From Bdellovibrionaceae bacterium UBA2339 (GTDB taxonomy: Bacteria > Bdellovibrionota > Bdellovibrionia > Bdellovibrionales > JAMPXM01): a stretch of 64,000 nucleotides of DNA. Shown piece by piece: positions 31,863 through 40,748 of this stretch (position 1 is the stretch's first letter; each line of letters begins with the position of its first letter). The translations under genes and the position numbers were made by a program. The stretch lies in the NCBI GenBank assembly GCA_002344785.1, contig DDUL01000033.1, forward strand, positions 1-64,000, given 5' to 3'. The notes beneath the pieces were generated by a model, which saw only the letters and a program-made list of their open reading frames with translations, searched no databases and was not told the DNA's origin.

Positions 31863-34325
31863 TCATCCCAGGAAGCCGGGTGTGGAACCACCGAAATTGT
31901 ATTCAAAGTCGAATTTCCATTCGACGCCCTTACCGATCTCTTGCCGGAAGGATGCGCGAATGCCCCAGCAATCACCAGGGGGCATGAGTTTGAATTTGGT
32001 CGACCAGGACTTTACGCGAAAGTCCAGCGGCGCATAGCTGACCGGCAGGTAGTCAATGCCGCCTTCAAAGCTCAAGTAGCGTCGATCGAATCCCGCGGCC
32101 AAGCCAAAGTTCTCGGTTCGCTTTGGATAGGCCTCATCGATATTTTCGGTGATGAGGAAGACTTGTGAGTAGGAAGTCTGCAGAAAGTTTCCGAGCGAAT
32201 CGCGAACGCGAGCACGGGAAGTCGTATTCATGACTTTGTGATAGGGAAAGTAGTGGAAAGCCGTGTTGGTATCGAAAGAATCCAAGCGAACGTCGATGAT
32301 GGAGTAAACATCCGACCACGGAAAGTTTCGTTGCCCCGGGGCAGGAGAGCGTTCGCCCTCGTCGATATCATAGCTAGTTCCGGTTTTGACCGAAACGATC
32401 TGGCGAAAGACGGGCGTATCGCCGCTCCATGACTTTCTCACGAAGCGATTGTTGATCAGGAAGTTGATCACGTTTCGTTGTGTGACGCGATCATTGTAAT
32501 CAAACTGAATCCCCTTCGATGAGAAAAAGTCGGAGTCACTGACGGGCTGCTGGGCCAAAAACACCGGGACTCGCGCGTTGTCGCCAAAAAATTTGGAATT
32601 GCTTTGATGGAGCCAAGGAATTCCGGAGATTGAAACTTCAGGCTCGATCTCATGTCGAAGTCGATCGGGGCGCGCGATCTCTTGAGGATTCTGAAAGCTT
32701 GAGAATAGCCCCGCAGATTGGCCTGAGGGATCGAGGTTGGCGGGCTCGCGCTCCGGAAGATCGGCATCAAAGATTCGCGAAAACTGCGTTCGTACCGCGA
32801 AGGTGCCACGGACATAACTTCGAAATGGTGCCGTGTCGAATGCCGAGTTCTGGCTCGGAGTCACGTTAAACGAGTACTGCGTGTGACGTAGAGACAGACT
32901 CGGCATGAAATCAATATGCTCGCCCCAGCGAAACGGCACGGCGACCTCGGGCTGAAAATCGATTCGCTGTCCCGTTCGAATCAAGTCCACGTCGGGCTCG
33001 AAACTTCCGGATCCAGCTCCTCCGGTGCCGCGGCTGCGATCAATGCTTCGCTGTGTGGTGCCACTAGCGGGGATCACATCGTCAAATGCAAAGTCGTCAC
33101 GTGCGAAGTTCACATACTTCGCATTCCAGCTCACGCTCAGAGGCAGGTCCAACAAGGCTTGGTGCACTCGGCTCAATTGAATTTCAGGAAATCGGTGAAC
33201 GGAGTCGGAATTGCCTTCGAGAGGATCGACCTTGAGTTGGTTGATGTAGTACGCGGCCTCGAGGCTCGAGTGCAAATGCTCAAAATTCTTCGTCAAAGAA
33301 ATGCGGTTTTCGAGTGCGGAGTCTCCCGTTCCGGATATTTCTTCAGAAAAGTCTCGTGGGTAACGCAATTCCGAGACGAAGTTCAACTTGGCGCGATTGA
33401 TGATGCCTTCAGGCAGTGTGTACAGATGATCATAGGTCAGGAACCATCGGTTGCTGCGCTCGCTGCCGGGGCGGACAGGAAGGTTTCGATCTTGTAAAAA
33501 GACTTGGTCGTTGATGGTCGCGAAGTTGAGCTCGCCCGAGCTCTCATCGCTGAGAACATAGCGATAGTTCAGCAGCGCCTTGGCGCCTCGTTGCGAGTAG
33601 AATTTGGCGGAGGCGGTGAGATCTTGGCTTCGAGAGATGGCCCAGAAAAACGGAATGGTCACCGCTACACCGCCGTTGCCGCTGTAGTCGATGCTGGGAA
33701 TCAAGAGTCCGGTCTGTCGCTCACTTTTGAGCGGCACAATCAAATAGGGGAGCCAAATGATGGGAACGCCGCCGACTCGGAGGAGCGTGTTTTTGATATA
33801 CGCATAGCCGCCGATCTCGGCATCGATGCGTGAGCCTGAAAAGGACCAGGCTGCGGGGCAAGTTGTGCAGGCCGTGTAGCGCGCGGTTTGCGCTTCGTAG
33901 GTGATCGGCCCCGTCTTTCGAATGACTTCGCCTTCAAAGATCACTTGGCCAGATTTGACGAAGCCGTTGTAGATCACGCCGGTCTGATCTGAAAGCGACA
34001 GCTCGGCCCGACTGCCTTCGGCATAGGCTGTGGAACTTGCGATAATGAGATTGCCTTCGGCGACAATGAGGCGATTCTTTGAGTCGATCACAGCGCGATC
34101 GCAGCGGATGGCTTGGCCACCAAAATTGAGCTTCACATCGCCGACCAGTTCGATGCTTTGCTTTTCCGAATCACGAAACATGGACTCGGCCGAAAGCAAA
34201 ATATTTTGCCCGCCGGCGGTGATACTGGCACTTGTCGCCGCATAGCTCGGAGCAATCTGGAGCAAAACTGTGCCGAGAGCGAACAGCCAACTCGCACAGG
34301 TACAAGTCATTCGGCGAAAGTGCAT
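31863..34325 (-). CDS. lptD: LPS-assembly outer-membrane protein LptD
   Basis: The product is 820 aa from an ATG at 34325. A signal peptide (about 1-28, ending SYAATS) precedes an OstA/LptA-like beta-jellyroll (QNILLSAESMFRDSEKQSIE, VGDVKLNFGGQAIRCDRAVI, VAEGNLIIASS). The LptD barrel follows (CTTCPAAWSFSGSRIDAEIG, IWLPYLIVPLKSERQTGLLI, PFFWAISRSQDLT), to a C-terminal FDFEYNFGGSTPGFLG. With LptE it inserts LPS at the outer leaflet. Cysteines are near the jellyroll-barrel junction only. It reads downstream of the cyclase gene but is separated by a terminator. Confidence 0.94.
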   Translation of the reverse strand: MHFRRMTCTCASWLFALGTVLLQIAPSYAATSASITAGGQNILLSAESMFRDSEKQSIELVGDVKLNFGGQAIRCDRAVIDSKNRLIVAEGNLIIASSTAYAEGSRAELSLSDQTGVIYNGFVKSGQVIFEGEVIRKTGPITYEAQTARYTACTTCPAAWSFSGSRIDAEIGGYAYIKNTLLRVGGVPIIWLPYLIVPLKSERQTGLLIPSIDYSGNGGVAVTIPFFWAISRSQDLTASAKFYSQRGAKALLNYRYVLSDESSGELNFATINDQVFLQDRNLPVRPGSERSNRWFLTYDHLYTLPEGIINRAKLNFVSELRYPRDFSEEISGTGDSALENRISLTKNFEHLHSSLEAAYYINQLKVDPLEGNSDSVHRFPEIQLSRVHQALLDLPLSVSWNAKYVNFARDDFAFDDVIPASGTTQRSIDRSRGTGGAGSGSFEPDVDLIRTGQRIDFQPEVAVPFRWGEHIDFMPSLSLRHTQYSFNVTPSQNSAFDTAPFRSYVRGTFAVRTQFSRIFDADLPEREPANLDPSGQSAGLFSSFQNPQEIARPDRLRHEIEPEVSISGIPWLHQSNSKFFGDNARVPVFLAQQPVSDSDFFSSKGIQFDYNDRVTQRNVINFLINNRFVRKSWSGDTPVFRQIVSVKTGTSYDIDEGERSPAPGQRNFPWSDVYSIIDVRLDSFDTNTAFHYFPYHKVMNTTSRARVRDSLGNFLQTSYSQVFLITENIDEAYPKRTENFGLAAGFDRRYLSFEGGIDYLPVSYAPLDFRVKSWSTKFKLMPPGDCWGIRASFRQEIGKGVEWKFDFEYNFGGSTPGFLG

Positions 34326-34395
34326 GAGCAAAGCCTAGCGAGCTGAGTGAAGTTGAGTCATGAGCTGGGTGCGTCATTTCCGCAAACTCACAATG

Positions 34396-34418
34396 AAAAA
34401 GCCCCGTCCCGACGGGGC
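34396..34418 (-). terminator. Intrinsic terminator after the cyclase gene
   Basis: On the minus strand, GCCCCGTC and GACGGGGC (34401-34418) form a hairpin followed by TTTTTC. It ends the adenylate cyclase transcript and implies a separate lptD promoter in the next about 70 bases. Confidence 0.9.
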
Positions 34419-34450
34419 CACTTCAACCTCAGACTTTTAAGTCAGTCGGC

Positions 34451-37400
34451 TCACTTGGTCTTCATTGTGTACACGCCATCCCAGTCTTGCTCCGGGGGCT
34501 CTTGCACATAATCCTGGCAGCGTTCGACGTAGAGTTTGGAACACTCATCGTCGGGTTTGATATGCAGAGCGCGATTGAACTCTTCGATGGCCTCGGCAAA
34601 TCGCCGAGCATGATAGTGGGCGAAGCCGGCTTCGAAGTGGGGAAGAAGTTGGATGAGCAGTGGGTCGGGTTGAGTTGCACCGCTGTTGACCTCACCCATC
34701 AATTCAAAGATGCGGACAGGGAGCGCCTTACCTTTTACGCGCACCCAGTCCACTTCTCGAGTGATGAAGGTCTTGCCGAGTTTGGCGCGAGTGAATTCCG
34801 AAATGATAATGCGTGTGCCGTATTGCTTGTTGATGCCTTCCAGTCGTGAGCCAAGGTTCACGGAGTCTCCCATCACTGTGTAGGATCGCACCGTATTGGA
34901 GCCCATGTTTCCGACGCTCATGTCACCGGTGTTAAGACCGATCCCGATGTCAATCTCGGGTAGTCCTTTGGCTCGGTAGCTCTCTTGGAGCTCGCGAAGT
35001 TTGACGAGCATTTTGAGAGCGCAACGAGCCGCGTGTTCCGCGTGGTCAGCGAAATGAATGGGGGCGCCCCAGAAGGCCATAATGGCGTCACCCATGTATT
35101 TGTCGAGAGTGCCTTTAGTTTCGAAGACGAGATCGGTCATGGGCGTGAGGTAGCTATTGAGCAGGTCGGAAAGCGCACGAGGATCAAGCTTTTCGGAGAT
35201 TGTGGTGAAGCCCCGCACGTCGGAGAACATCACCGTCAGTTCCATCTTCTTGCCGCCCAACTCGATGTTGCCGGGGTCTTTGAGGATCTCGTCGACGACG
35301 GCTGGAGAGACGTACTTGGCGAAGGTGCCTTTCATCTCCCGCTTCTTTCGCTCTTCGATGAAGTAGCGATAGAAGTTTGAACCGACAAACACAAGAACGC
35401 AGGACAAGAAGGGTAGGGAGACATTGACGAGTGTGTTGTTGGCAAACAAGTAGTAGCGGTCGACCGCATAGAGCGTGAACAGGTATCCGGCCGTGACACT
35501 AAGGCCGAGAAACGGGCCGAGCCAAGCGAGGAATGCGGAGAGGCTGACGCCAATGAGGAGATTGATCAGCCAGGCCCATCGTGCTTCGAAGGGATGTGAC
35601 TTGAGCCAGCCGGGAGCCGTGTTGGGCATGGCATTTTGGCGGCCGTGTTCAGCCAGAAGATTCGAAAGCACATTCGCGTGTGTTTCCACTCCCGGATAGT
35701 TTTCCTCAAAGGGAGTGTTACGAAGATCGTAAAGTGCCAAGGCCGTGGCGCCGACGATGACAAGTTTGTCTTTGAGAAACTCGTTGCGCTTCACGCGCAT
35801 GGGTTCCGAACTCTCTTCAAAGCGCCCCGTTGCTGGATTGAGCTTCTGCTGATAGACGACGAGTTCTGCGTCGCTCTCTCCGCCTCGATTGTTGAGCAGT
35901 GAGGTTGCAGAGATGTGCGCAAACATCTTTTGAGATCCAGCGTAGTTGATCTGCATGCGGCCGCGATCATCCACGGGAACACTGAGTTCGGATTGGCCCT
36001 CTCGATTCACATACTCAAACTTATCAACAAACTTCACGGGGACTTCGATGCGTGGCCACTTCTTCTGACTCAGTGTCAGCTTGGGGCTTAGCTTGCGATC
36101 GATGGAGAACATCTTGCTGGCAAGAGACGAGTAATAGGTATTGCCATGGCGAGCGACCAGCATCGATTTTCGAATGGTCCCATCGGGATCCAGGTCGGCA
36201 TTGAAGTAGCCTGTATGCTTTGTTTGATCGGCCACCACATCATAGCTCAAGTAGGATCTTGCGTAGTCGGGAATGAGATTCATCGCTCGCAGCGAGCGCC
36301 ATTGGTTGTAAGCCGAGTCAAAGTCAGTTGACTGATAGGCTTCGGCTTGACGTTTCAGGGTCTCATCACTGCTCTCGGCCGCCAATCGTGGCAATTCTTT
36401 GAAGAGCTCACGCGGGCTTGTGGCGCTCCAGAGCACTTGCCCCTGCTCGGGGTCCGTCGTGAGAATTTCCTTGTCGAAGCGTTCTCGGTTCAACAAGGTA
36501 TCTCGTTGCGTGAGAGCCACTCGGCAATAGTCTTCGCCGAGCTTTCTCAGGTCATTGATCAGTTCGATGCTTCGTCTTCGTGGCATCACGTTGAGGTAAG
36601 CGTCGATCAAGCTGCGAATCATGGGTCGATTTGCGAATTCCGGTTTGACCTGCGAGAGGAAATCAAAAAAGGCCTGTTCGTTGCCATTGACGGCTTGAGG
36701 GAAAAGCCAATGAAGCGCGCCACGTTGGTCGGCGGGAAGCTCAAGTCCCAACTGTCGGAGCCCGTCGATCAGTAAGTTTGACATGTCCGAGTTTTTCTCA
36801 AACCAGGCTTCGGTGATGGAAGCCTCGCGAACATCCATGTAAGTGCGGATTCCATCGCCAAACGGCAGCGGCAAATTGAGTTCATGGCGATGCGGGTCGA
36901 CGACAGAAACTAGGATTTCGTCCTTCTCCCAACGGCGCTTTTCGCCTCGTCGCTCATACAGAGAGTCGAGACAAAAATCAAAAGCCGGGGAGTTGATGGC
37001 TTCGGCGACGTTGACGGCGCTTTCGAGAATCGCGCCCATGACAACCTGATCCGCATAGAGGCCGACAATATCGGCTAGCTTTTTGTCGGTGTTCACAACG
37101 GCCGACATCTTGGTGAACTCTTCTTGTCCAACATCATCCAGTTTGTTGAGTCGCAAAAGTTCTTGTTGGAGACGACTGAGTGTTGTGACGGAAGAGTTTT
37201 GATCCTTTTCAGAAAAGGCCACGTCAAAGCCGATGACAGAAGCGCCGGCATCGAGCGTGTTTTCGATGAGCTTGCCGATTTTGTCTCTCGGCCATGGCCA
37301 GCGGCCCTCGGCGTCGATGGAGGCATTATCAATCGCCAAGATGACGACTCTGTCGTGTCCCGGGATCGGACCGCGGTTGATCAGGCGGAAGTCGATGGAT

Positions 37401-37702
37401 TTGCGGTGAATTTGGTCGAGGATTGAATGCAGTGAACTTTGTCGGATGAAGGTGTTGTCGATCGAACCAAGGCTCTGAATCTCGTAGTACTGAACGCTGA
37501 TCCAAGCCATGGCCGTCGAAATGATGAGGCCCACGGAAAAGGGTGAGAGCAAATAGCCAAAGAGTTTGTGGCCCGTGACGCGATTGAAAGCCGATTTGAG
37601 CCAAGGCTCACGAGAATTTGATTCGTCGGAATTCTGTGACTTGGGCGGTGTCTGATTCATTGGCTTCAAGATACGACTGAGAAGGTCTTTGAGCTTAAGC
37701 AT
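34451..37702 (-). CDS. CHASE2-domain class III adenylate cyclase
   Basis: The product is 1083 aa. An N-terminal TM (FGYLLSPFSVGLIISTAMAW) precedes a large CHASE2 periplasmic sensor (VVILAIDNASIDAEGRWPWP, GASVIGFDVAFSE, then KDKLVIVGATALALYDLRNT). Three membrane helices follow (about 715-800), then the cyclase domain. Metal-binding Asps are in MFSDVRGFTTIS and YMGDAIMAFWG. The Lys in LDKYMGD and Thr in SYTVMGDSVNLGSRLE fit an ATP-using enzyme. A C-terminal TPR-like helix pair (AHYHARRFAEAIEEFNRALH) ends it. It would make cAMP in response to an unknown periplasmic signal. Confidence 0.92.
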   Translation of the reverse strand: MLKLKDLLSRILKPMNQTPPKSQNSDESNSREPWLKSAFNRVTGHKLFGYLLSPFSVGLIISTAMAWISVQYYEIQSLGSIDNTFIRQSSLHSILDQIHRKSIDFRLINRGPIPGHDRVVILAIDNASIDAEGRWPWPRDKIGKLIENTLDAGASVIGFDVAFSEKDQNSSVTTLSRLQQELLRLNKLDDVGQEEFTKMSAVVNTDKKLADIVGLYADQVVMGAILESAVNVAEAINSPAFDFCLDSLYERRGEKRRWEKDEILVSVVDPHRHELNLPLPFGDGIRTYMDVREASITEAWFEKNSDMSNLLIDGLRQLGLELPADQRGALHWLFPQAVNGNEQAFFDFLSQVKPEFANRPMIRSLIDAYLNVMPRRRSIELINDLRKLGEDYCRVALTQRDTLLNRERFDKEILTTDPEQGQVLWSATSPRELFKELPRLAAESSDETLKRQAEAYQSTDFDSAYNQWRSLRAMNLIPDYARSYLSYDVVADQTKHTGYFNADLDPDGTIRKSMLVARHGNTYYSSLASKMFSIDRKLSPKLTLSQKKWPRIEVPVKFVDKFEYVNREGQSELSVPVDDRGRMQINYAGSQKMFAHISATSLLNNRGGESDAELVVYQQKLNPATGRFEESSEPMRVKRNEFLKDKLVIVGATALALYDLRNTPFEENYPGVETHANVLSNLLAEHGRQNAMPNTAPGWLKSHPFEARWAWLINLLIGVSLSAFLAWLGPFLGLSVTAGYLFTLYAVDRYYLFANNTLVNVSLPFLSCVLVFVGSNFYRYFIEERKKREMKGTFAKYVSPAVVDEILKDPGNIELGGKKMELTVMFSDVRGFTTISEKLDPRALSDLLNSYLTPMTDLVFETKGTLDKYMGDAIMAFWGAPIHFADHAEHAARCALKMLVKLRELQESYRAKGLPEIDIGIGLNTGDMSVGNMGSNTVRSYTVMGDSVNLGSRLEGINKQYGTRIIISEFTRAKLGKTFITREVDWVRVKGKALPVRIFELMGEVNSGATQPDPLLIQLLPHFEAGFAHYHARRFAEAIEEFNRALHIKPDDECSKLYVERCQDYVQEPPEQDWDGVYTMKTK

Positions 37703-38045
37703 GCTGATCCTGTTGCGTTCGCTGTTGTCGTACTCGTGTGCCTTGGCCTCGTTTGCCGAGGTCGATGGCGAAATGTCATTTGCTGCGATATTCGGGAAAC
37801 TTATCGGAAAATCCGAGCGAGGTGTTTACTTGGTGCGGCTGTTAAAGTGCATCGAGGACCATGCAAATTGCTTCCATCAATTGAGCGAGCGCTCGCTATC
37901 AGGACGATTGGCCCTGCGACGGAAGTCGAGCGCCAGGGTCGGGTCGAGAGTCGGGTCGAGAAACAGTCGAGTGAGACCTAGTGAGAACCCCGACTTATCA
38001 TTATCCTGAACTCTGTGAGTCGAGAGTCAGTTTAAGGGGGAGTTT
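37703..38045. other. Gap between the cyclase and STAS genes
   Basis: These 343 bases between divergent genes hold no gene I trust. They should carry both promoters. A 12-nt direct tandem repeat, GTCGGGTCGAGA twice, is at 37938-37961. An open 106-codon frame here has a signal-like start but an Arg/Ser-rich unconvincing body. Confidence 0.5.
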
Positions 38046-38579
38046 ATGTCGATCGGAGCCGGCGGTTCTTCGCACCAAACTCTACAGGCAATTTTTCAAG
38101 AGATGCACTTGGAGACGGGGCGCGTGGCCATCGTTCGCTTGCGGGGGCGAGTCGACATTGAATCGACGGATCTGTTCCGAAGAGCCTGTCGGGAAGCGCT
38201 GAGCGGCGCGCGCGTCTTATTTGATTTTTCTAAGTTGTCGCTGGTGGGCTCCACAGGATTGCTCTCGTTTTTAGAATCGCTCAACGAACTGGCTTTGCGA
38301 GATGACACCGATATTCGGTTCATGCAGGTCAGCAGTGATTTCCGAAGAGTGTTGGAGGCCACGCCATTGGCGCATCGTCCATACTATGATGATGAGAGCT
38401 TGGCGATTCGCGGATTCGATATGGTTTCTGTTCTTCGATCCAGAGATCACTCCGGGAACCAAGGCTTTGGCTACTTGAACCTTAAGCGCGACACGCAAAT
38501 CGAGCCCGGCGAGGCTGTGCCGACGACTCGTCAAGATGAAGAGGGGCCGGATGCGGCTCTTGAGGACTCGGTGGAGTAA
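38046..38579 (+). CDS. STAS-domain protein (anti-sigma-factor antagonist type)
   Basis: The product is 177 aa, with GGGGGAG before the ATG. The STAS domain covers about residues 20-110: VAIVRLRGRVDIESTDLFRR at the start and LFDFSKLSLVGSTGLLSFLE around the likely phosphorylatable Ser. The last 70 residues are hydrophilic and disordered-looking (EPGEAVPTTRQDEEGPD). STAS proteins switch partner anti-sigma kinases or serve other signalling assemblies. No kinase or phosphatase partner lies next to it. It diverges from the CHASE2 cyclase, so a joint regulatory role is possible but only inferred. Confidence 0.85.
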   Translation: MSIGAGGSSHQTLQAIFQEMHLETGRVAIVRLRGRVDIESTDLFRRACREALSGARVLFDFSKLSLVGSTGLLSFLESLNELALRDDTDIRFMQVSSDFRRVLEATPLAHRPYYDDESLAIRGFDMVSVLRSRDHSGNQGFGYLNLKRDTQIEPGEAVPTTRQDEEGPDAALEDSVE

Positions 38580-38590
38580 TTTCGTGCGGA

Positions 38591-38613
38591 AAGTTCCCGC
38601 CGATCGGGAACTT
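38591..38613. terminator. Hairpin between convergent genes
   Basis: AAGTTCCCG (38591-38599) and CGGGAACTT (38605-38613) form a perfect 9-bp stem with a 5-nt loop, placed between converging stops. It has no T-run. Confidence 0.5.
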
Positions 38614-38624
38614 CGTCACGTGAA

Positions 38625-39908
38625 TTAGAGGCCAAAGCCCTTTCGCTCAAGTTCCGAAAGCTCTCGATGCGCTGATGAGTTCGACTCCTTGAAACCAAGG
38701 CGATCCAAACCTTGATCGGTCAATCGCACCTGCGAGCGAGATCGTTCAGCCTTCAATGCCATCGCCAATTCTTGATTGAGTTTTTCCAGCGCTGCGCGCT
38801 CGGCCTCGGCTCGCTCAAGGCGAGAGTTCATTTCGCCCCAAGTTTGTCGAAGTGCTGCGATCTGAGTTTCTAGGCGAATCGCTCTCTGGTCGGCTTGGAC
38901 GCGCGCCTTATCAATCGTCTCACGATCCCGGCGTGCGGTTTCCGCGGCGACTCGCAAGGTGGCGGCCTCTTGGGAAACTTCATCCAAAGCGCCGCGAAGT
39001 CTTTCCGTCTCAGAGAGAAGTCGACTTTCCAATTCTTGCGCTCGGCGCTCGAAGAAAATCTTCTCGTTCGCCATTCGCGCCGCATCTTCTGTCGCGCGAT
39101 CCAAAGATTTTGCACGTTGTTGTGAAGCGATCAGCTCACCCTCGGTGCGCTGCAGTTCGCCCTGCAGTTGTTGAATTCGCTTCTCGTACTGATCGACGAG
39201 ACGAATTCTGTCTTTTTCGTAATTGATCAATCGCCTTTGCGCATCGTCGGTCTGGTGTTGGTGGTCTTCGCGCATCTTCTGCACGAAGCCTTGTAGTCGA
39301 ATGACTTCGGATTCGAGAAGTTTGGCTCGTTGCTCAAGTTGCCGTCGCTCTTCTTTGCGCGCCAGAAGGCCGGGCTTCACCCAACGCTCGAGTCGTCGAC
39401 GATAGACGGACTCACGACGCATTTGATGACGAGTTTGTTCAGCCAACTTCTGACGGAGAGTCGCGGCCTCTTCCGCCAAAGTGTCGTTTCTCAAGCTCAG
39501 TTCGGCGCCCTCAAGGCGGGCGAGCTTCGCTTCTTCTTCAAATCGCTTTTGGCGGGCTTCCGCCTGTGAGATTTTCTCTCCAACAGTGCGATCCTTTTCG
39601 CGCAAGATTTCGATTTGCGCTTTGAGTGTCTGTCGCTCGCCTTCAATTTGTTCGAGTTGTTGCTCAAGTTCGACGATCTGACCTTCGAGTAGCGAATTCC
39701 TGCGCAGGTGGACGCGCAGGCGACTGGACAGATCTTCGGCGTGATCAATTAATGTTTCGACGGTCGCCGTATGGAGAATTCGCGCCGGGACATCGGCCAA
39801 CTGGGGCGGCGGTGGCAATTGATCGGGAAGCGCCACTTGCGGTGGCTTCGACGAGATCGTCGACTGGGCAACTTCTGGGGCTGGAAGCTCAGGCATAATT
39901 TGCGTCAT
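38625..39908 (-). CDS. Long coiled-coil protein
   Basis: The product is 427 aa, with GAGGAG before the ATG. After a Pro-rich head (MPELPAPEVAQS, LPDQLPPPPQLADVPA), residues about 60-410 are continuous Glu/Arg/Gln/Leu-rich heptads, for example EGQIVELEQQLEQIEGERQ and QYEKRIQQLQGELQRTEGEL. There are no cysteines, membrane segments or signal peptide. It is probably a cytoplasmic structural or scaffold protein. No homologue can be named, because coiled coils give little family signal. Confidence 0.8.
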   Translation of the reverse strand: MTQIMPELPAPEVAQSTISSKPPQVALPDQLPPPPQLADVPARILHTATVETLIDHAEDLSSRLRVHLRRNSLLEGQIVELEQQLEQIEGERQTLKAQIEILREKDRTVGEKISQAEARQKRFEEEAKLARLEGAELSLRNDTLAEEAATLRQKLAEQTRHQMRRESVYRRRLERWVKPGLLARKEERRQLEQRAKLLESEVIRLQGFVQKMREDHQHQTDDAQRRLINYEKDRIRLVDQYEKRIQQLQGELQRTEGELIASQQRAKSLDRATEDAARMANEKIFFERRAQELESRLLSETERLRGALDEVSQEAATLRVAAETARRDRETIDKARVQADQRAIRLETQIAALRQTWGEMNSRLERAEAERAALEKLNQELAMALKAERSRSQVRLTDQGLDRLGFKESNSSAHRELSELERKGFGL

Positions 39909-40077
39909 GTCGCTATCTCCTCGTCCGTGAAGAGCGATTGACCACAGGCTGTCAGGCTAGTCGAGTCGAGTCAAAGCCTCGGAGGTCGGGAAGTCGAGAG
40001 CCAGACAGAGGTCTAGTTCAGTGTCTCGATCCTAGACGTGGGTCAAGTCGAGGGATGAAAGCGCCGATAAAAACCTC

Positions 40078-40716
40078 ATGGGTGCCGCGCCAAAACTTAC
40101 CGAAATCAACATTGAAATTCCGGGGCAAGAGGCCAAGCCAGGTCTTGTTGAATTGGCCAGTGAGGCCAATCGCAAAGATGCAGCCGGCGCGATGGCTCAA
40201 CGTATGCACCAAATCGTGGCGGGCATTCAGCCACGCGACTGTTTGCGCACAATGATCATGAGCCTTGTTGCGGATGAACGTTACGACAAATCCGTTGCGG
40301 AGTTGCGCGAACATTTGGAGTCTCGTCCTGACTTTCCCATGTTTAAGGAGCGGGCGGAGCGTTTGGTCAAACATGCCGAAGATCTCATTCAAGCCGTTCG
40401 CGCCAAGCGCAATTTTCCAGGCTTCGCCTCGCTCAATATGAGCAAGCAAAAGGATCTCTTTGAGAAGGCCGTGGATCATTTTGAGGAACTCAAAGTGACT
40501 TTGGCCAAGATCGAAGTGATTGAAAAGGAACTCAAAGTCGAGGACTTGCGTTCGACGGTTTGGGTTGTGCAAACCTTCTTCATCTGTATCGCGGTCCTGA
40601 TCTCCTACTACTTCATCCGAGACTTATCGCGCGGGATGATTCCCGCGCTTTCCGTATTGCTGGAGTCTTGGTCGGACAGTTTGGCCGATTGGATTTTCCA
40701 AAAGCTCGGCTTGTAA
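40078..40716 (+). CDS. Hypothetical protein with one C-terminal membrane helix
   Basis: The product is 212 aa; no strong Shine-Dalgarno precedes the ATG. A helical soluble part (to about 155) ends in charged heptad-like runs (KAVDHFEELKVTLAKIEVIE). One hydrophobic helix follows (VWVVQTFFICIAVLISYYFI, about 161-180), then an amphipathic tail (ALSVLLESWSDSLADWIF). It looks tail-anchored in the inner membrane. I recognise no family. It converges on the VKOR-DsbA gene. Confidence 0.68.
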   Translation: MGAAPKLTEINIEIPGQEAKPGLVELASEANRKDAAGAMAQRMHQIVAGIQPRDCLRTMIMSLVADERYDKSVAELREHLESRPDFPMFKERAERLVKHAEDLIQAVRAKRNFPGFASLNMSKQKDLFEKAVDHFEELKVTLAKIEVIEKELKVEDLRSTVWVVQTFFICIAVLISYYFIRDLSRGMIPALSVLLESWSDSLADWIFQKLGL

Positions 40717-40720
40717 AATT

Positions 40721-40744
40721 AAGCGCGCAATCTTCCTGGCGCTT
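40721..40744 (-). terminator. Weak hairpin with T-rich tail between convergent genes
   Basis: AAGCGC (40721-40726) and GCGCTT (40739-40744) can pair. Read on the minus strand the stem is followed by AATTTTAC, so it could terminate the VKOR-DsbA gene. Confidence 0.35.
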
Positions 40745-40748
40745 GGAC

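Noticed and set aside
37689..38009. 106-codon frame between cyclase and STAS genes
   Set aside because: It begins inside the opposite-strand cyclase start and its second half is repeat-derived Arg/Ser sequence. Not convincing.
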